Below are positions 1 to 13,900 of a DNA stretch of 64,000 bases, in pieces; positions within the stretch are counted from its first letter, which is position 1; each line of letters begins with the position of its first letter. The notes beneath the pieces were generated by a model. It saw only the letters and a program-made list of their open reading frames with translations, did not search any database and was not told where the DNA came from. Location: the NCBI GenBank assembly GCA_947260025.1, contig CAMYON010000029.1, positions 1 through 64,000 on the forward strand, given 5' to 3'. The translations under genes were made by a program, and so were the position numbers. This DNA is from an uncultured Gammaproteobacteria bacterium. GTDB taxonomy: Bacteria > Pseudomonadota > Gammaproteobacteria > GCA-001735895.

Positions 1-23
1 AACTGACTTAAGGGTAATTACTC

Positions 24-1142
24 ATGAAATTTAAAACTACTGCAATTGCATTGGCCGTGGCGGGAGTCGTCGCTACGCCGATGGCTGCACAAGCCGAAGG
101 CAGCATCTACGCGTCGGCTCGCGTGGGTTTCGTTAACACCGACACCGACAAGGGCGACCGACGCGAGATTGTTGCCGGAACCAACACCGCTGGCTATGCG
201 GCTAACGGCCCCTACTCGAACCTCAACGATGCTCTGGCTGGACTTGGCCGCAGCGAATGGGACACCACTAGCGCTTCTGACTCCGAAGACGACAACCAGT
301 GGGAAATTATGAGCATGGCGTCACGCTTCGGTGCCCGTGGTGAAACCGACCTCGGCAACGGTATGACCGGTTTTGGCCGTTACGAGTGGGACGTCGACTT
401 CGACAGCTCTGCTGGCGTCAAGAATCGTCATCGTTACGTCGGTGTCAAGGGTGACTTCGGTTCCGTGACCATCGGTCAAACTTACCACACCTTCTACAAC
501 CACATCGTTGGCCCGCTGGATAACCCCTGGTGGGGTTCAGGCTACTCCATGGTAGCTTACGTCGGTCGTACCGACAACGCGGCTAGCTATGCTGGCAGCG
601 CCGGCGCCATCGACTTCGGTGCAACCATTTACATGGTTTCTGACAGCGAAGAAGAAGACATCGATACCGTCGAAGCCGCCGTATCGTTTGCGGTCGGTGA
701 CCTCGGCACCGTCGGTATCGGTATGCGCGCCTTCCAGGGTGACGACGATCCGGGTACCTTCATCGACGAGGAAGAAGAAATCATCGGTGTGACCTGGTCC
801 GGCATCGGCATCGGCGACACCACGCTGGGTGTGGGTTACCAGAGCCGGGATGAAGACGACAGCATCGTGATCGACTGGGCAATCGGCAACGCCTACGTGC
901 ACGTCGAGTCGCTGAGTCTCGATGACACCGATGCGGATCCGCAGACCATCACGCTGGGTTACACCCAGAGCCTGGGTCGCAATACCACCATGTGGTATGA
1001 AATTCAGGCCACTGATCAAGACGATAATGTTGCTGGACTCACAGACGTAGACGAAGACGGACTTATCGGCGTTGGTGACACCATCGACGGAGCTCAAGAC
1101 TTCACCGTCATCCGTGCGATCCTGAAATACGACATCCTGTAA
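24..1142 (+). CDS. Gram-negative outer-membrane porin
   Basis: Signal peptide MKFKTTAIALAVAGVVATPMAAQA, then beta-rich porin sequence (SRFGARGETDLGNGMTGFGRYEWDVD, NRHRYVGVKGDFGSVTIGQ); preceded by a purine-rich leader. Confidence 0.9.
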   Translation: MKFKTTAIALAVAGVVATPMAAQAEGSIYASARVGFVNTDTDKGDRREIVAGTNTAGYAANGPYSNLNDALAGLGRSEWDTTSASDSEDDNQWEIMSMASRFGARGETDLGNGMTGFGRYEWDVDFDSSAGVKNRHRYVGVKGDFGSVTIGQTYHTFYNHIVGPLDNPWWGSGYSMVAYVGRTDNAASYAGSAGAIDFGATIYMVSDSEEEDIDTVEAAVSFAVGDLGTVGIGMRAFQGDDDPGTFIDEEEEIIGVTWSGIGIGDTTLGVGYQSRDEDDSIVIDWAIGNAYVHVESLSLDDTDADPQTITLGYTQSLGRNTTMWYEIQATDQDDNVAGLTDVDEDGLIGVGDTIDGAQDFTVIRAILKYDIL

Positions 1143-1170
1143 TTGCAGAAGTCGTAAAGCAGTACTTGAA

Positions 1171-1196
1171 GGGCTCCCTCGGGAGCCCTTTTTTAT
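1171..1196 (+). terminator. Rho-independent terminator downstream of the porin
   Basis: GGGCTCCCTCGGGAGCCC hairpin followed by TTTTTTATT. Confidence 0.9.
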
Positions 1197-1215
1197 TGCG
1201 CGGGCATTTGGCAGG

Positions 1216-2073
1216 CTAGAAATTACGTTTTTTGGGGCGCCAGAATTCCATGCGTTTATATTTGAAGAACAGTTGCTTGCCGAGCACGTCTTTGGCCGCC
1301 CATTGCCGATCGCGTAACTTTGGCGCCAGCCGGTGCAGGTTGGGAATGCCGTAGGCCGCGCCGTCGTCCTCCGCGATTTCTTTCTCGATGCGATCGAAAT
1401 AGTGCGTCTGCCCATCTCCCCAGGTCGCCTGCTCCGGGATGTCGAGAAAATCGTAGATCCTGCCCAGCACGGTCTCCGGGTCGCTGACCAGATCGCTGCG
1501 TTCGATTAGCAGCAGGTTGTCGCGATTCTTACCCTGCCAGGTTTGTTTCAGGTTTTGATAGCACCAGCCGACGCTGGTCGGGATTTTCGGGTCCATCATC
1601 GCCGCGCAGCGGTTGGCATCGGATAATTCCGCGCGCTGGTTACGCAGGAATTCGTCGATAAACGAGACGTAGTCGGGATTGCCACGGATCAGCATGATGA
1701 ACGAGGCCAGGCAGTCGGCGATGTCGTCCACCGGGCAGATCACTTTCATTTCCTCGCCCAGCACGTCACGCGCGGCATCGATCGCATCGTTCATATGCCA
1801 GGCCCAGGACTTGTCGATGATACAGGGCTCGGCGCGATGCTGGTACATACCGTCGCGAATCCCGCGCCAGACGTTGGGCAACTGTTCGGGATGCTTGTAG
1901 GCGCGCAGCGTGACCGTGTTCACGCGCCACTTGGCCAGCACCTCGCTGATGATTTCAGACAGCGGCGACGCCGGCGACACGTGAATGTTTTCATTCTGGT
2001 TGAGAATCTCGCCCAGCACGGTGCTGCCGGTACGCGGCAGGCCGGCGAGATAAAAAAATTTCTTGGATTCCAC
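1216..2073 (-). CDS. Sulfotransferase family protein
   Basis: N-terminal PAPS-loop-like motif FFYLAGLPRTGSTVLGEILNQN. Confidence 0.8.
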   Translation of the reverse strand: MESKKFFYLAGLPRTGSTVLGEILNQNENIHVSPASPLSEIISEVLAKWRVNTVTLRAYKHPEQLPNVWRGIRDGMYQHRAEPCIIDKSWAWHMNDAIDAARDVLGEEMKVICPVDDIADCLASFIMLIRGNPDYVSFIDEFLRNQRAELSDANRCAAMMDPKIPTSVGWCYQNLKQTWQGKNRDNLLLIERSDLVSDPETVLGRIYDFLDIPEQATWGDGQTHYFDRIEKEIAEDDGAAYGIPNLHRLAPKLRDRQWAAKDVLGKQLFFKYKRMEFWRPKKRNF

Positions 2074-2188
2074 GCTGATTGCAGGCTTGTCTAACGAACT
2101 CCGAGCTTATCATCGCGCCGTAGAATAGTCACCAGAGGCGGCTTTTTTGGGTTAAAATGCGCCTTGCTTTTAACCGACTCCACCTCGA

Positions 2189-2839
2189 ATGAAACAACTC
2201 TTCGACTTTTTCCCGATACTGCTGTTCTTCATCCTGTACAAGTTTTACCTGGACCTGCCGGACGAACTGATTCTCGGTATCAATGCCTGGGTGCCGCTGA
2301 TGGAGTTGACACCCGGGGAATCGAGCGACGCGATCTACCTGGCCACGCTGGCCGCGATCCTGGCGACGCTGATCCAGGTGGCGGCGGCCGCGATCGTGGT
2401 CAAAAAAGTCGAAAAGATGCCGCTGATTACGCTGGCGCTGTTAGTCTTTTTCGGCGGCGCGACGCTGGCGCTGAAAGACCCGCTGTTCATCCAGTGGAAG
2501 CCGACCGCGATCAACTGGCTGTTTGGGCTGGTGTTCCTCGGCAGTCATCTGATCGGCGACAAGCCATTGATCCAGCGCATGATGGGCAAGGCGATCGAGA
2601 TCCGTGAGCAGCGCGTCTGGCTGCAGCTCAACCTGGCCTGGGTCGGCTTTTTCGTCGTCGCCGGCATCGCCAACATGATCGTCGCGCCGGAGATCGACCC
2701 GCTCGGGCTGCAGTTCAGCGAGGATACCTGGGTCGATTTCAAACTGTTCGGACTGATGGGCATGACGCTCGCGTTCGTTGTCGCACAGGCGTTTTACCTC
2801 GCGCGCTACATGCCCAACACAGATGAGGAAACCAGCTAA
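2189..2839 (+). CDS. yciB: Septation protein A / inner-membrane protein YciB
   Basis: [20 protein letters not shown] start, multiple TM segments, typical YciB/IspZ family motifs; followed by YciI. Confidence 0.9.
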   Translation: MKQLFDFFPILLFFILYKFYLDLPDELILGINAWVPLMELTPGESSDAIYLATLAAILATLIQVAAAAIVVKKVEKMPLITLALLVFFGGATLALKDPLFIQWKPTAINWLFGLVFLGSHLIGDKPLIQRMMGKAIEIREQRVWLQLNLAWVGFFVVAGIANMIVAPEIDPLGLQFSEDTWVDFKLFGLMGMTLAFVVAQAFYLARYMPNTDEETS

Positions 2840-3138
2840 TGTTATACAGTATCGTCGGCATCGATAACGAAAACAGTCTCGAGGCCCGCATGTCGGTGCG
2901 CGCCGATCACGTGGCGCGCCTGAACGCGCTCAAGAATGAAGGCCGATTGATCATTGCCGGGCCCAATCCCGCGATCGACAGCCCCGATCCCGGCGAGGCC
3001 GGATTCAGCGGCAGTATCATCATCGCGGAATTCGATTCGCTGGCGGCCGCCCGCGCCTGGGCTGACGAAGATCCCTATATCAAGGCGGGCGCCTACGCCG
3101 AAGTTACGGTGAAACCTTTCAACAAGGTCCTGCCCTGA
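2839..3138 (+). CDS. YciI family protein
   Basis: 99 aa, [24 protein letters not shown] and [17 protein letters not shown] typical of YciI. Confidence 0.88.
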   Translation: MLYSIVGIDNENSLEARMSVRADHVARLNALKNEGRLIIAGPNPAIDSPDPGEAGFSGSIIIAEFDSLAAARAWADEDPYIKAGAYAEVTVKPFNKVLP

Positions 3139-3243
3139 AACACCGGCTGCGGGAGCGCACCGACAATTAGCGCTCCGCGTACGCAGCAATGCGAAGCGTC
3201 GTAACGCTACTAAACGGGAAGGCCCCGGGTAAAACAGGCAGGG

Positions 3244-3753
3244 CTAGAGGGACTTGCTGGGGCTCTCGAGATTGTCGCTGATTTCACGCAACAGCATATC
3301 TTCGGATTCGATGCGCTCCGCCATCGCTTCGCCGATCGATGACAGGTCCTGGTAAAGGTCGAGAATGCTGTCGGCCTCGTCGGCACCCTCGTACTTGTCG
3401 TTAAAATCGACGAACAGTTGCGTGGTTTCGGAAATCGACGGGTAAACCCGGTCGGCTACCATCTTGATATTTCCGCGCCGCTCCTTGCCGTCGATGATTC
3501 GTTCATAAATCTCGAAGTGACCCATCGCGGTGTAGTCGACCAGCTGCTGGTTAAAGTTGCGCAGGTTATGAATCACGGTTTCCGCCGGCACCTCGCTCGA
3601 CTCGAGTTCCGCCAGTTCGCACATCGACACCAGCACCTGCTGCCTTTCCTCCAGCAGGCTGCTTATCGTATGCGTCTGCCGGGTACGTCGATTTTCTTCG
3701 GCCGATATTCTCTCGGCTATCTGCGCTATCTTGTCAATTTGTGATTCGCTCAC
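3244..3753 (-). CDS. Rsd/AlgQ-like anti-sigma-70 regulator
   Basis: FNQQLVDYTAMGHFEIYERIIDG matches the Rsd/AlgQ signature (LVDYLSAGHFSIYERI); helical, about 170 aa. Confidence 0.75.
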   Translation of the reverse strand: MSESQIDKIAQIAERISAEENRRTRQTHTISSLLEERQQVLVSMCELAELESSEVPAETVIHNLRNFNQQLVDYTAMGHFEIYERIIDGKERRGNIKMVADRVYPSISETTQLFVDFNDKYEGADEADSILDLYQDLSSIGEAMAERIESEDMLLREISDNLESPSKSL

Positions 3754-3906
3754 GGGGGAACCTCATTCTTATTACTGCCATGTAACCTGCGAACAGGTTG
3801 CTATGCGCGTATTATGCGATTGAATTCGCTATCGGTAAACCACCATTATATATATTGGCCCGGATAATTTTTGTTAAACTCGTCGGATTTGGCAAGGGCT
3901 ATTTCC

Positions 3907-4125
3907 GTGAATGATTCACTTCTGGCCAGGCTGGAGCGTCTCGAAGCGCTTTACAGCGAGCAGGAATACACCGTCCAGGCATTAAACGACGTGATTGCGA
4001 CTCAGGATCGCGAGATTACCAACCTTACCCTCGGCATCGAGCGACTCAAGGAACAGCTCAAGACGCTCGGGGCAGAAACCTCCAGCGACATTAGTTCCGA
4101 AATCGAGAAGCCGCCGCATTATTGA
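3907..4125 (+). CDS. slyX: SlyX family protein, probable GTG start
   Basis: NDSLLARLERLEALYSEQEYTVQALNDVIATQDREI...PPHY, typical SlyX coiled coil with PPHY C-terminus. Confidence 0.85.
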   Translation: MNDSLLARLERLEALYSEQEYTVQALNDVIATQDREITNLTLGIERLKEQLKTLGAETSSDISSEIEKPPHY

Positions 4126-4826
4126 TGAATCCGCGCGCCGCTCTCGCCCGGGATACCCTGCCTGCGCTCGCACGCCAGGCGCCGATCGAGCTCGAAATCG
4201 AAACCGACGACGGGGGTGTCGTTATCCGCCTGCCACAGGCGCCGCTGTCGTTTCATCATAGCTTCACCAGCGGCGCGCTCGCCAAACGCGCGAGGCAATC
4301 GAAACAGGCGCTGCTCAGGGCCTGTAACAATAAGGCTCGCAGTATCCGCCAGGTACTCGATCTGACCGCCGGTTGGGGCGCGGATAGCCTGACCCTCGCC
4401 TGCCATGGACAGCAGGTCACGCTGCTGGAGCAGAATCGGCTGATCTATACCATCCTCGATTATTCACTGCAATGCCTGGCGTACGAGTCGGCCAGCAGCG
4501 AGGTCGCTGGGCGTATGCGACTCGAACAGGCTGAGGCCGGCGCTTACCTGCGCAAGCTTGCCGACGATCACGCTTTCGACTGTATCTATCTCGATCCGAT
4601 GTTTCCGAATCATAAATCCAGCGCCAAGCCTGCCAAGGAAATGCAAATTCTGCAGGCGCTAACCACCAACCTCGATATCGAGTCCTGCTTCGAGCTGGCG
4701 CTGCAAAAAGCCCGCAGGCGCGTCGTGGTTAAACGGCCGGCAAAGGCGCCTGATCTGACCGCGATCAAGCCCGACGTCGTTTACCGTGAAAAAACAATTC
4801 GTTTCGACGTCTATTTGACCGGCTAG
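4122..4826 (+). CDS. rsmJ: 16S rRNA (guanine1516-N2)-methyltransferase
   Basis: VLDLTAGWGADSLTLA and YLDPMFP motifs of RsmJ. Confidence 0.88.
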   Translation: MMNPRAALARDTLPALARQAPIELEIETDDGGVVIRLPQAPLSFHHSFTSGALAKRARQSKQALLRACNNKARSIRQVLDLTAGWGADSLTLACHGQQVTLLEQNRLIYTILDYSLQCLAYESASSEVAGRMRLEQAEAGAYLRKLADDHAFDCIYLDPMFPNHKSSAKPAKEMQILQALTTNLDIESCFELALQKARRRVVVKRPAKAPDLTAIKPDVVYREKTIRFDVYLTG

Positions 4827-4874
4827 TCGGCATCGTGCAGCGGGGCGAATATTGGCATCGGGCCGGCGCCGACA

Positions 4875-5357
4875 CTAGTCCCGGAAATTGTTGAACTGTA
4901 GCGGGATTCCAAGCCCGGCCTCGCGCAGGTTTTGCATGACTTGCTGCAGGTCGTCCCGCTTCTTGCCAGTAACCCTGAGTTGCTCACCCTGGATCGCGGC
5001 CTGTACCTTGAGCTTGCTGTCCTTGATCAGTTTTACCATCTTGCGCGCCAGATCCTTGTCCAGACCCTCGCGCACGGTCACCGGCTGGCGTGCACGCTTG
5101 TTCATCTCGACAATATCGCCGAACTCGAGACAGTCGACATCGATGCCGCGTTTCGACATTTTCTCTTTGAGTATGGGCACCATTTGCTTGACCTGGAATT
5201 CCGACTCGGCTTCCAGCGCTAACTGGTTGCCGGCCTGCTCGATACGTGCATTCGAACCCTTGAAATCATAACGGGTGCCGATTTCGCGATTCGCCTGGTC
5301 GAGCGCATTACTCAACTCGTGGTGGTCGACTTCGGAGACAACATCGAATGAAGGCAT
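4875..5357 (-). CDS. YajQ family nucleotide-binding protein
   Basis: MPSFDVVSEVDHHELSNALDQANREIGTRYDFKGS, canonical YajQ. Confidence 0.95.
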   Translation of the reverse strand: MPSFDVVSEVDHHELSNALDQANREIGTRYDFKGSNARIEQAGNQLALEAESEFQVKQMVPILKEKMSKRGIDVDCLEFGDIVEMNKRARQPVTVREGLDKDLARKMVKLIKDSKLKVQAAIQGEQLRVTGKKRDDLQQVMQNLREAGLGIPLQFNNFRD

Positions 5358-5370
5358 ATTACTATCCTGC

Positions 5371-5898
5371 TCAGGGTCTGATCGTTAAGGTACTGAAATC
5401 CGTGGCAAAATTATAATCCGGAACATCCAGATTCCGAAACTTGTTTGCGCCCTTCAATGCCCTGCCGGCATAATCGTAGCGCGCCGCACTGCAGACTTCC
5501 CCGAGTTCCTTGCCGACAGCCGCAACCGGGCAGCCAAGATCGGTGCCGATCGCGTAGCTTACAAAATATCCGGGATGCCTCGAACGCAGGGGATTTCGCG
5601 CGAATTCAGGTTGACGGCTGTCGTCGGACCCCGGGTCCTGCAGATTATTCCCGGAATTCTCCAGTGCGGCAATGGTCTCGTCGGAACGCTTGATCACCAC
5701 TATCGCCAGGTTATCCTGACGTAATACTTCGACTCGATCGACAGCGAGATCGCGCAGACTGAAGCGGTAGGACTCCTGGATACCGGAGGGACGGATATCG
5801 ACCGCGAAATCGAGCAGGGTGTAAAGAAACGCGAAGACAATAAAGACAGCGCAGTACCTGATCAACGTTAACAGTAACTTTCTTTTCGCTAAACTCAC
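5371..5898 (-). CDS. Membrane-anchored degenerate Rieske-like domain protein
   Basis: N-terminal TM helix then GTDLGC...EVCSAARYDYAGRALKGANKFRNLDVPDYNF, parallel to CTHLGC...CPCHGSRYDxxGRxxKGPAPxNLxVPPYxF of PetA-type Rieske proteins. Confidence 0.65.
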   Translation of the reverse strand: MSLAKRKLLLTLIRYCAVFIVFAFLYTLLDFAVDIRPSGIQESYRFSLRDLAVDRVEVLRQDNLAIVVIKRSDETIAALENSGNNLQDPGSDDSRQPEFARNPLRSRHPGYFVSYAIGTDLGCPVAAVGKELGEVCSAARYDYAGRALKGANKFRNLDVPDYNFATDFSTLTIRP

Positions 5899-6001
5899 TT
5901 GTGACGCTCGTTTGGGTTCGCTGTGCCAGTCACTTAAATCTGTCGACAGTCGAGCTGCCGGGCCAGAGTTGCGACCACCGGCATCGCGTCAAGCCGTAAA
6001 C

Positions 6002-6322
6002 TTACCCGAGTACAACGTCCTCACCGGCCTGCTCGCTACAGTAGCGACCCAGGCAACTGAATAGCTCCTCGCCGCTTCCCTGTAAGCGCCAGCACTCCCC
6101 GGCAGCATCGTAATCGAAATGATAACCGCCCGAGCGGGCCGCAACCCAGATTTGGGTCAGCGGGGCCTGCTTGTTGACAATAATCTGGCTGCCGTCGGCA
6201 AATTCCAGCGTCAGGATACCGCCCGCGTTGTCGTAGTCGATATCGACACCGCAATCCTCGATCGCCTCCTCGATTGCGACCATGGTGTCCTCGGCTATCT
6301 GGTCGAAATCGGACTCATTCAT
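6002..6322 (-). CDS. cyaY: Iron donor protein CyaY (frataxin)
   Basis: MNESDFDQIAEDTMVAIEEAIEDCGVDIDYDNAGGILTLEFADGSQIIVNKQAPLTQIWVAARSGGYHF; the longer ORF-track start is not needed. Confidence 0.93.
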   Translation of the reverse strand: MNESDFDQIAEDTMVAIEEAIEDCGVDIDYDNAGGILTLEFADGSQIIVNKQAPLTQIWVAARSGGYHFDYDAAGECWRLQGSGEELFSCLGRYCSEQAGEDVVLG

Positions 6323-6699
6323 CGCCGACAGCCTCGAAATCGAGCGACAGCGAATTGATGCAATAGCGCTTGCCCGTGCTGTCCGCGGGTCCGTCGTCGA
6401 ATACATGGCCGAGATGGCTGCCGCAGCGATCACACATGGCCTCGACCCGGCGCATGCCGAGGCTGCTGTCTTCCTCGTAGCGAATAACCTGGTCCGAGGC
6501 GGGCCTGTCGAACGAGGGCCAGCCTGAGCCCGAATCATACTTGTCGGTGGAAGCGAACAACAACTCGCCACAGCATTTGCATAGGTACTTGCCTGTCTGG
6601 TGGTTATGGTAGTACTCGCCACTGAACGGCGGTTCGGTGCCCTTCTCGCGGCACACCCGGTACTCTTCGGCACTCAGCTTACTGCGCCACTGTTCATCG

Positions 6700-6707
<8 letters not shown>
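6315..6707 (-). CDS. msrB: Peptide-methionine (R)-S-oxide reductase MsrB
   Basis: YRVCREKGTEPPFSGEYYHNHQTGKYLCKCCGELLFAS...GWPSFDRP...CDRCGSHLGHVFDDGP...RYCINSLSL. Confidence 0.95.
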
Positions 6708-9825
<3,118 letters not shown>

Positions 9826-9826
<1 letters not shown>

Positions 9827-12800
9827 TACTGTACCCCGGCAAGGACCACCGCTTCACCGACGTCTACCGATACCAGGCGGGAAACTCCGGGTTCGTGCAT
9901 GGTCACACCGTTCAGGTTCTGTGCGATTTCCATGGTTATCTTGTTGTGTGTAATCATGATGAATTGCACCTGCTCCGACATTTCCGCAACCATGGTGCAG
10001 AAACGCCCGACGTTAGCGTCGTCCAGCGGCGCGTCGACTTCGTCCAGCATGCAGAAGGGCGATGGATTGAGCTCGAAGATCGCGAAGATCAGGGCAACCG
10101 CGGTCAGCGCCTTTTCGCCACCGGACAGCAACTGCAGGTTGGTAATGCGCTTGCCCGGCGGTCTTGCCATGATCTGGACGCCGGTGTTGAGTAAATCGTT
10201 CTCGGTCATTTCGAGGTGCGCTTCTCCGCCGCCGAAGAGTCTCGGGAATCTTTCGCCGAGACGAGTGTTAACCTGCTCGAAGGTTTCCTTGAAACGATCC
10301 CTGGTTTCGCGATCGATCTTGCGGATCGCGTCCTCGAGCGTTTCGAGGGCAGAGATCAGGTCCGCGTGCTGGGCGTCCAGATACTGCTTGCGTTCCGCCT
10401 GTTCCTGGTATTCCTCGATCGCCGCCAGGTTGATCGGACCCAGCCGCTCGATGCGATTGTTCAGCTTATCCAGGCGCCGGCTCCATTCCTGCAAATCGGC
10501 TTCCGGGTCGAGGTTTTGCTGCAACTCGTCCATATCCTGGCCGGACTTCTGCAGCTGCTCTTCGATCGTGGTGCCACGGATTCTGGCTTCCTGCAGCTGC
10601 AGTCGTTCCTGCTCGAGCTCGTTACGCATTTCATCGACGCGATGCTGCTGCTTGTGGCGCTCACCTTCCAGCTCACGCTGGCGATGATCGAGCTCGCTGA
10701 CCTTCTGCTGCGACTGCTGGAGTTCCTGCTCGTTCTGATTGCGCTGCTGCAACAACTCCTGCAGCGCAGATTCGAGCTCGACGATCGGGTCATCGGCACC
10801 ATTGATCGCGCTGTCGAGTTCTTCGATTCGCCGAGTAAACTGTTCGTTTTGCTGTCTGATCCGATCGATATTTGACGACGTTGCGCGCTGTTCCGATTCC
10901 AGCGCCTGATGTTTAATCTGCTGCTCGTGCGCGCTTTCCTGCGCCTGCTGCAGGTTTTCACGACTGTCGGCAAGTTTCTGTTGTAACTGGGTTTTTTGCT
11001 CTAGCAGGCCGCTTTCCAGTTCCGACATTTGTGTAATCTGCGCCAGAAAGTCGTTGCGCTTGGCGCTGTTAGACTGCAGTTCGGTGGTGTGCCCGGCTTT
11101 TAAATCGTCGAGCTCTGTCAATTCGCCATTTATTTGTTGGCGCCGATTCTGCACCTGCTCCGCGTGGCTCAACTGCTCCCCCAGTTGCTGACGCAGCTCG
11201 GATAGCTGATGCTGTAAACCGGCAAGCAACTGCTGATCCCGATCCCATTCCTGCTCCAGCAGCTGCAGGCGCTGGCGGTCCCCGTCATAACGCGATTTCA
11301 GGGCCATCGCGGATTGAGTGATGTTGCCCAGGCGCTGCTGGATATCCTCGATTTCCTGGGACCGCGCGAGCATGCCGGCGTGTTCGTCTTCGTCTCCCAG
11401 CTGCAGCAACCAGTTACCGCCAGCCCACAGGCCCTGCGGCGTCACCAGGCTTTCGCCCGATTTCAACTGCGGTCGCTTGGCGCGCAAATCTTCCAGGTCG
11501 GGGCATAGATAAATGCCTTCGAGAATAGCCGACAGGTCGACTTCACAATCGACCAGATCGGCCAGCCTGCCCCAGTTGCGCTCGGCCGCGCGTGCCGCTA
11601 CCGGTTCGCAATCGAACACCGTCAGATTATGATTCGGCACAAACGCGTCCGGTATCACTTCCCCCGGCTGCACGCAATAGGCGCCGAGATACGGTGCCAG
11701 CACGACTTCGAGCGCCTTTTCGATATTGCCCTTGGCCTTGATCAGACCGGCCAGGCGCCGGGTCGAATCGATATTGTTGCGTTGCAACCAGTCCTTGATT
11801 TCATCGCTGGTTTCGGCAAGCACGTGTTGCTGCAGGGCTTCCAGTGAACTCAGACGACCGCGCAGGGTCTGCACCTGGTTACGACGCTCATCGAGCTCGT
11901 TGGACGAATGCTCGCAGCTGCCGCGCAGTTTTTGAATTTCGTCGGCGCGGGCCTGCAATTGCGCCATGGTCGCGGCATATTCCTCCGACCTGGCATCGAC
12001 ATTAGCCTGGAGCTCATCGATTTCCTGGGCCGCGGCGGTCGCGTCGAGCGTGTCGAGTTCCTGTTGCAGCCTCGTGCGCTGCTGGTCGGTGCGCTGCACC
12101 TGGCGCTCGATGTGCTCGATACCCCGGTTTTCGATCTGGGCGGCCTCGTGCACCTGGTGAAACTCTCGCCGAAACTGATCCCACAGCTCCTGCCATTCCT
12201 GCATTTTCTGTTCTGCCTGCTCCAGCGCCTGTTGCTGCTGCTGCAAATTATCGCCGCTGGTTTCGAGCCCCGGTGCAATTTCTTCGAGCTGCTGCTTCAG
12301 CTGCTGCAATCGAGCCTCGTCGCTGGTCAGGATTTTCTGCGCATCCTGCAGCGATTGCTCGATGCCCGCCAGTTCCTGGCGATTAAGCTGGCGCAGGTTC
12401 TTCTGGTGCTCTATCGCCTGTTCCTTGCCGGAAATCTCCGAACCAAGCTTGTAATAGCGCCCCTGCACCTCGTTATGCTGCTCGCTGGCCTCGGTCAGTT
12501 GCTGCCGTGATTGCTCGATTTCTCGTTCGGTTTCGCGCAATGCCGCGGTGCGTTCTTCCATGGCGTTCTCGGAACTGGCGAGCTTGCGCCGCTGCACCTC
12601 GAATTCGTCGTCGAAGACCTGTTTCTGTAACAGCAGGCTTTCGGCTTCGAGCCGGCGCTGATCCTGTTTCAGTGTCTTGTACTTCTCCGCGGTTTTCGAT
12701 TGCCGATCGAGCCGGGTCAATTGCTTGTCGATCTCTTCGATCAAATCGATCAGGCGATCGAGATTTTCGCGCGAATGCCTGATACGCGTCTCGGTTTCGC

Positions 12801-13332
12801 GACGCCGCTCCTTGTACTTGGATATCCCGGCCGCTTCCTCCAGGTAAACCCTGAGCTCATCCGGTTTGGCGTCGATTACACGGCTCACCATGCCCTGCTC
12901 GATAATGGAATAGCTGCGCGGGCCGAGGCCGGTACCGAGAAATATGTCGGCGATATCGCGCCGGCGACAGCGGGTATTGTTTAAGAAATACTTGGATTTA
13001 CCCGCGCGGGTGGCAATGCGCTTCACCGATATTTCGTTGTACTTCGCATATTCTCCCTTGACCCGGCCATCCGAATTATCGAATACCAGTTCCACCGAAG
13101 CCTGTCCTACCGGCTGGCGACTGGAGGAACCGCTGAAAATGACGTCTTCCATCGATTCGCCCCGCAGGTTGCGAGCCGAGGATTCACCCATAACCCAGCG
13201 CACCGCATCGATGACGTTGGATTTACCGCAGCCGTTGGGACCGACGATGGCGGTGATGTTTGCTGGAAAGCCGATCGTGCTAGGGTCCACGAACGACTTG
13301 AAGCCGGAAATCTTGATTTGACTGAGACGCAT
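9826..13332 (-). CDS. smc: Chromosome segregation protein SMC
   Basis: MRLSQIKISGFKSFVDPSTI...GPNGCGKSNVIDAVRWVMGE; long coiled coils; LLSGGEKALTAVALIFAIF. Confidence 0.96.
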
Positions 13333-13499
13333 TGCAGCGAGCAATTCCAGGTAATATTTTTGCGGGGCGAGTATACCATCTGCATTACTCGCCAGCAGTA
13401 ATTCCCCGCAAATAATTGCCTATTCCGCAGGCCGATATATAATGGCGCGCCGCGGGCCGCGATGCGTCGTCCGCCCGATATCAATCTTGAGCAAACAAT

Positions 13500-13889
13500 A
13501 TGAGCACCGAGCCTTCCACCGCGCTGGACACCTTTGAAAATCCGAACCCGGAACGTGATTACACGATCCACATCGATACCCCCGAGTTTACCTGCCTGTG
13601 CCCGCTTACCGGACAGCCGGATTTCGCCACGATCGAGATCGAGTACGTGCCGGACCAGCGATGCCTGGAACTCAAGGCATTGAAGCTGTACTTCTGGACT
13701 TATCGCGACCGCGGTGCGTTTCACGAGGCGGTTACCAACCAGATCCTGTCTGACCTGGTCGCAGCGACGGCGCCACGCTTCATGCGTATCAACGCCGAGT
13801 TTAACGTGCGAGGCGGGGTTTATACCCGCATCGCGGTCGAACATCGCGCCGATGGCTGGACCGCCCCGGAACCGGTGCAATTACCCTAG
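13500..13889 (+). CDS. queF: NADPH-dependent 7-cyano-7-deazaguanine reductase (short type)
   Basis: [47 protein letters not shown]. Confidence 0.94.
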   Translation: MSTEPSTALDTFENPNPERDYTIHIDTPEFTCLCPLTGQPDFATIEIEYVPDQRCLELKALKLYFWTYRDRGAFHEAVTNQILSDLVAATAPRFMRINAEFNVRGGVYTRIAVEHRADGWTAPEPVQLP

Positions 13890-13900
13890 GCCGACTGGCG

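Noticed and set aside
537-1415. 292-aa minus-strand ORF across the porin and sulfotransferase
   Set aside because: Overlaps two well-supported genes and the intervening terminator; no domain
10216-10875. 219-aa plus-strand ORF inside smc (with several similar antisense ORFs in smc and ligA)
   Set aside because: Antisense to a strongly supported gene; compositional by-product of GC-rich coiled-coil codons with no recognisable domain
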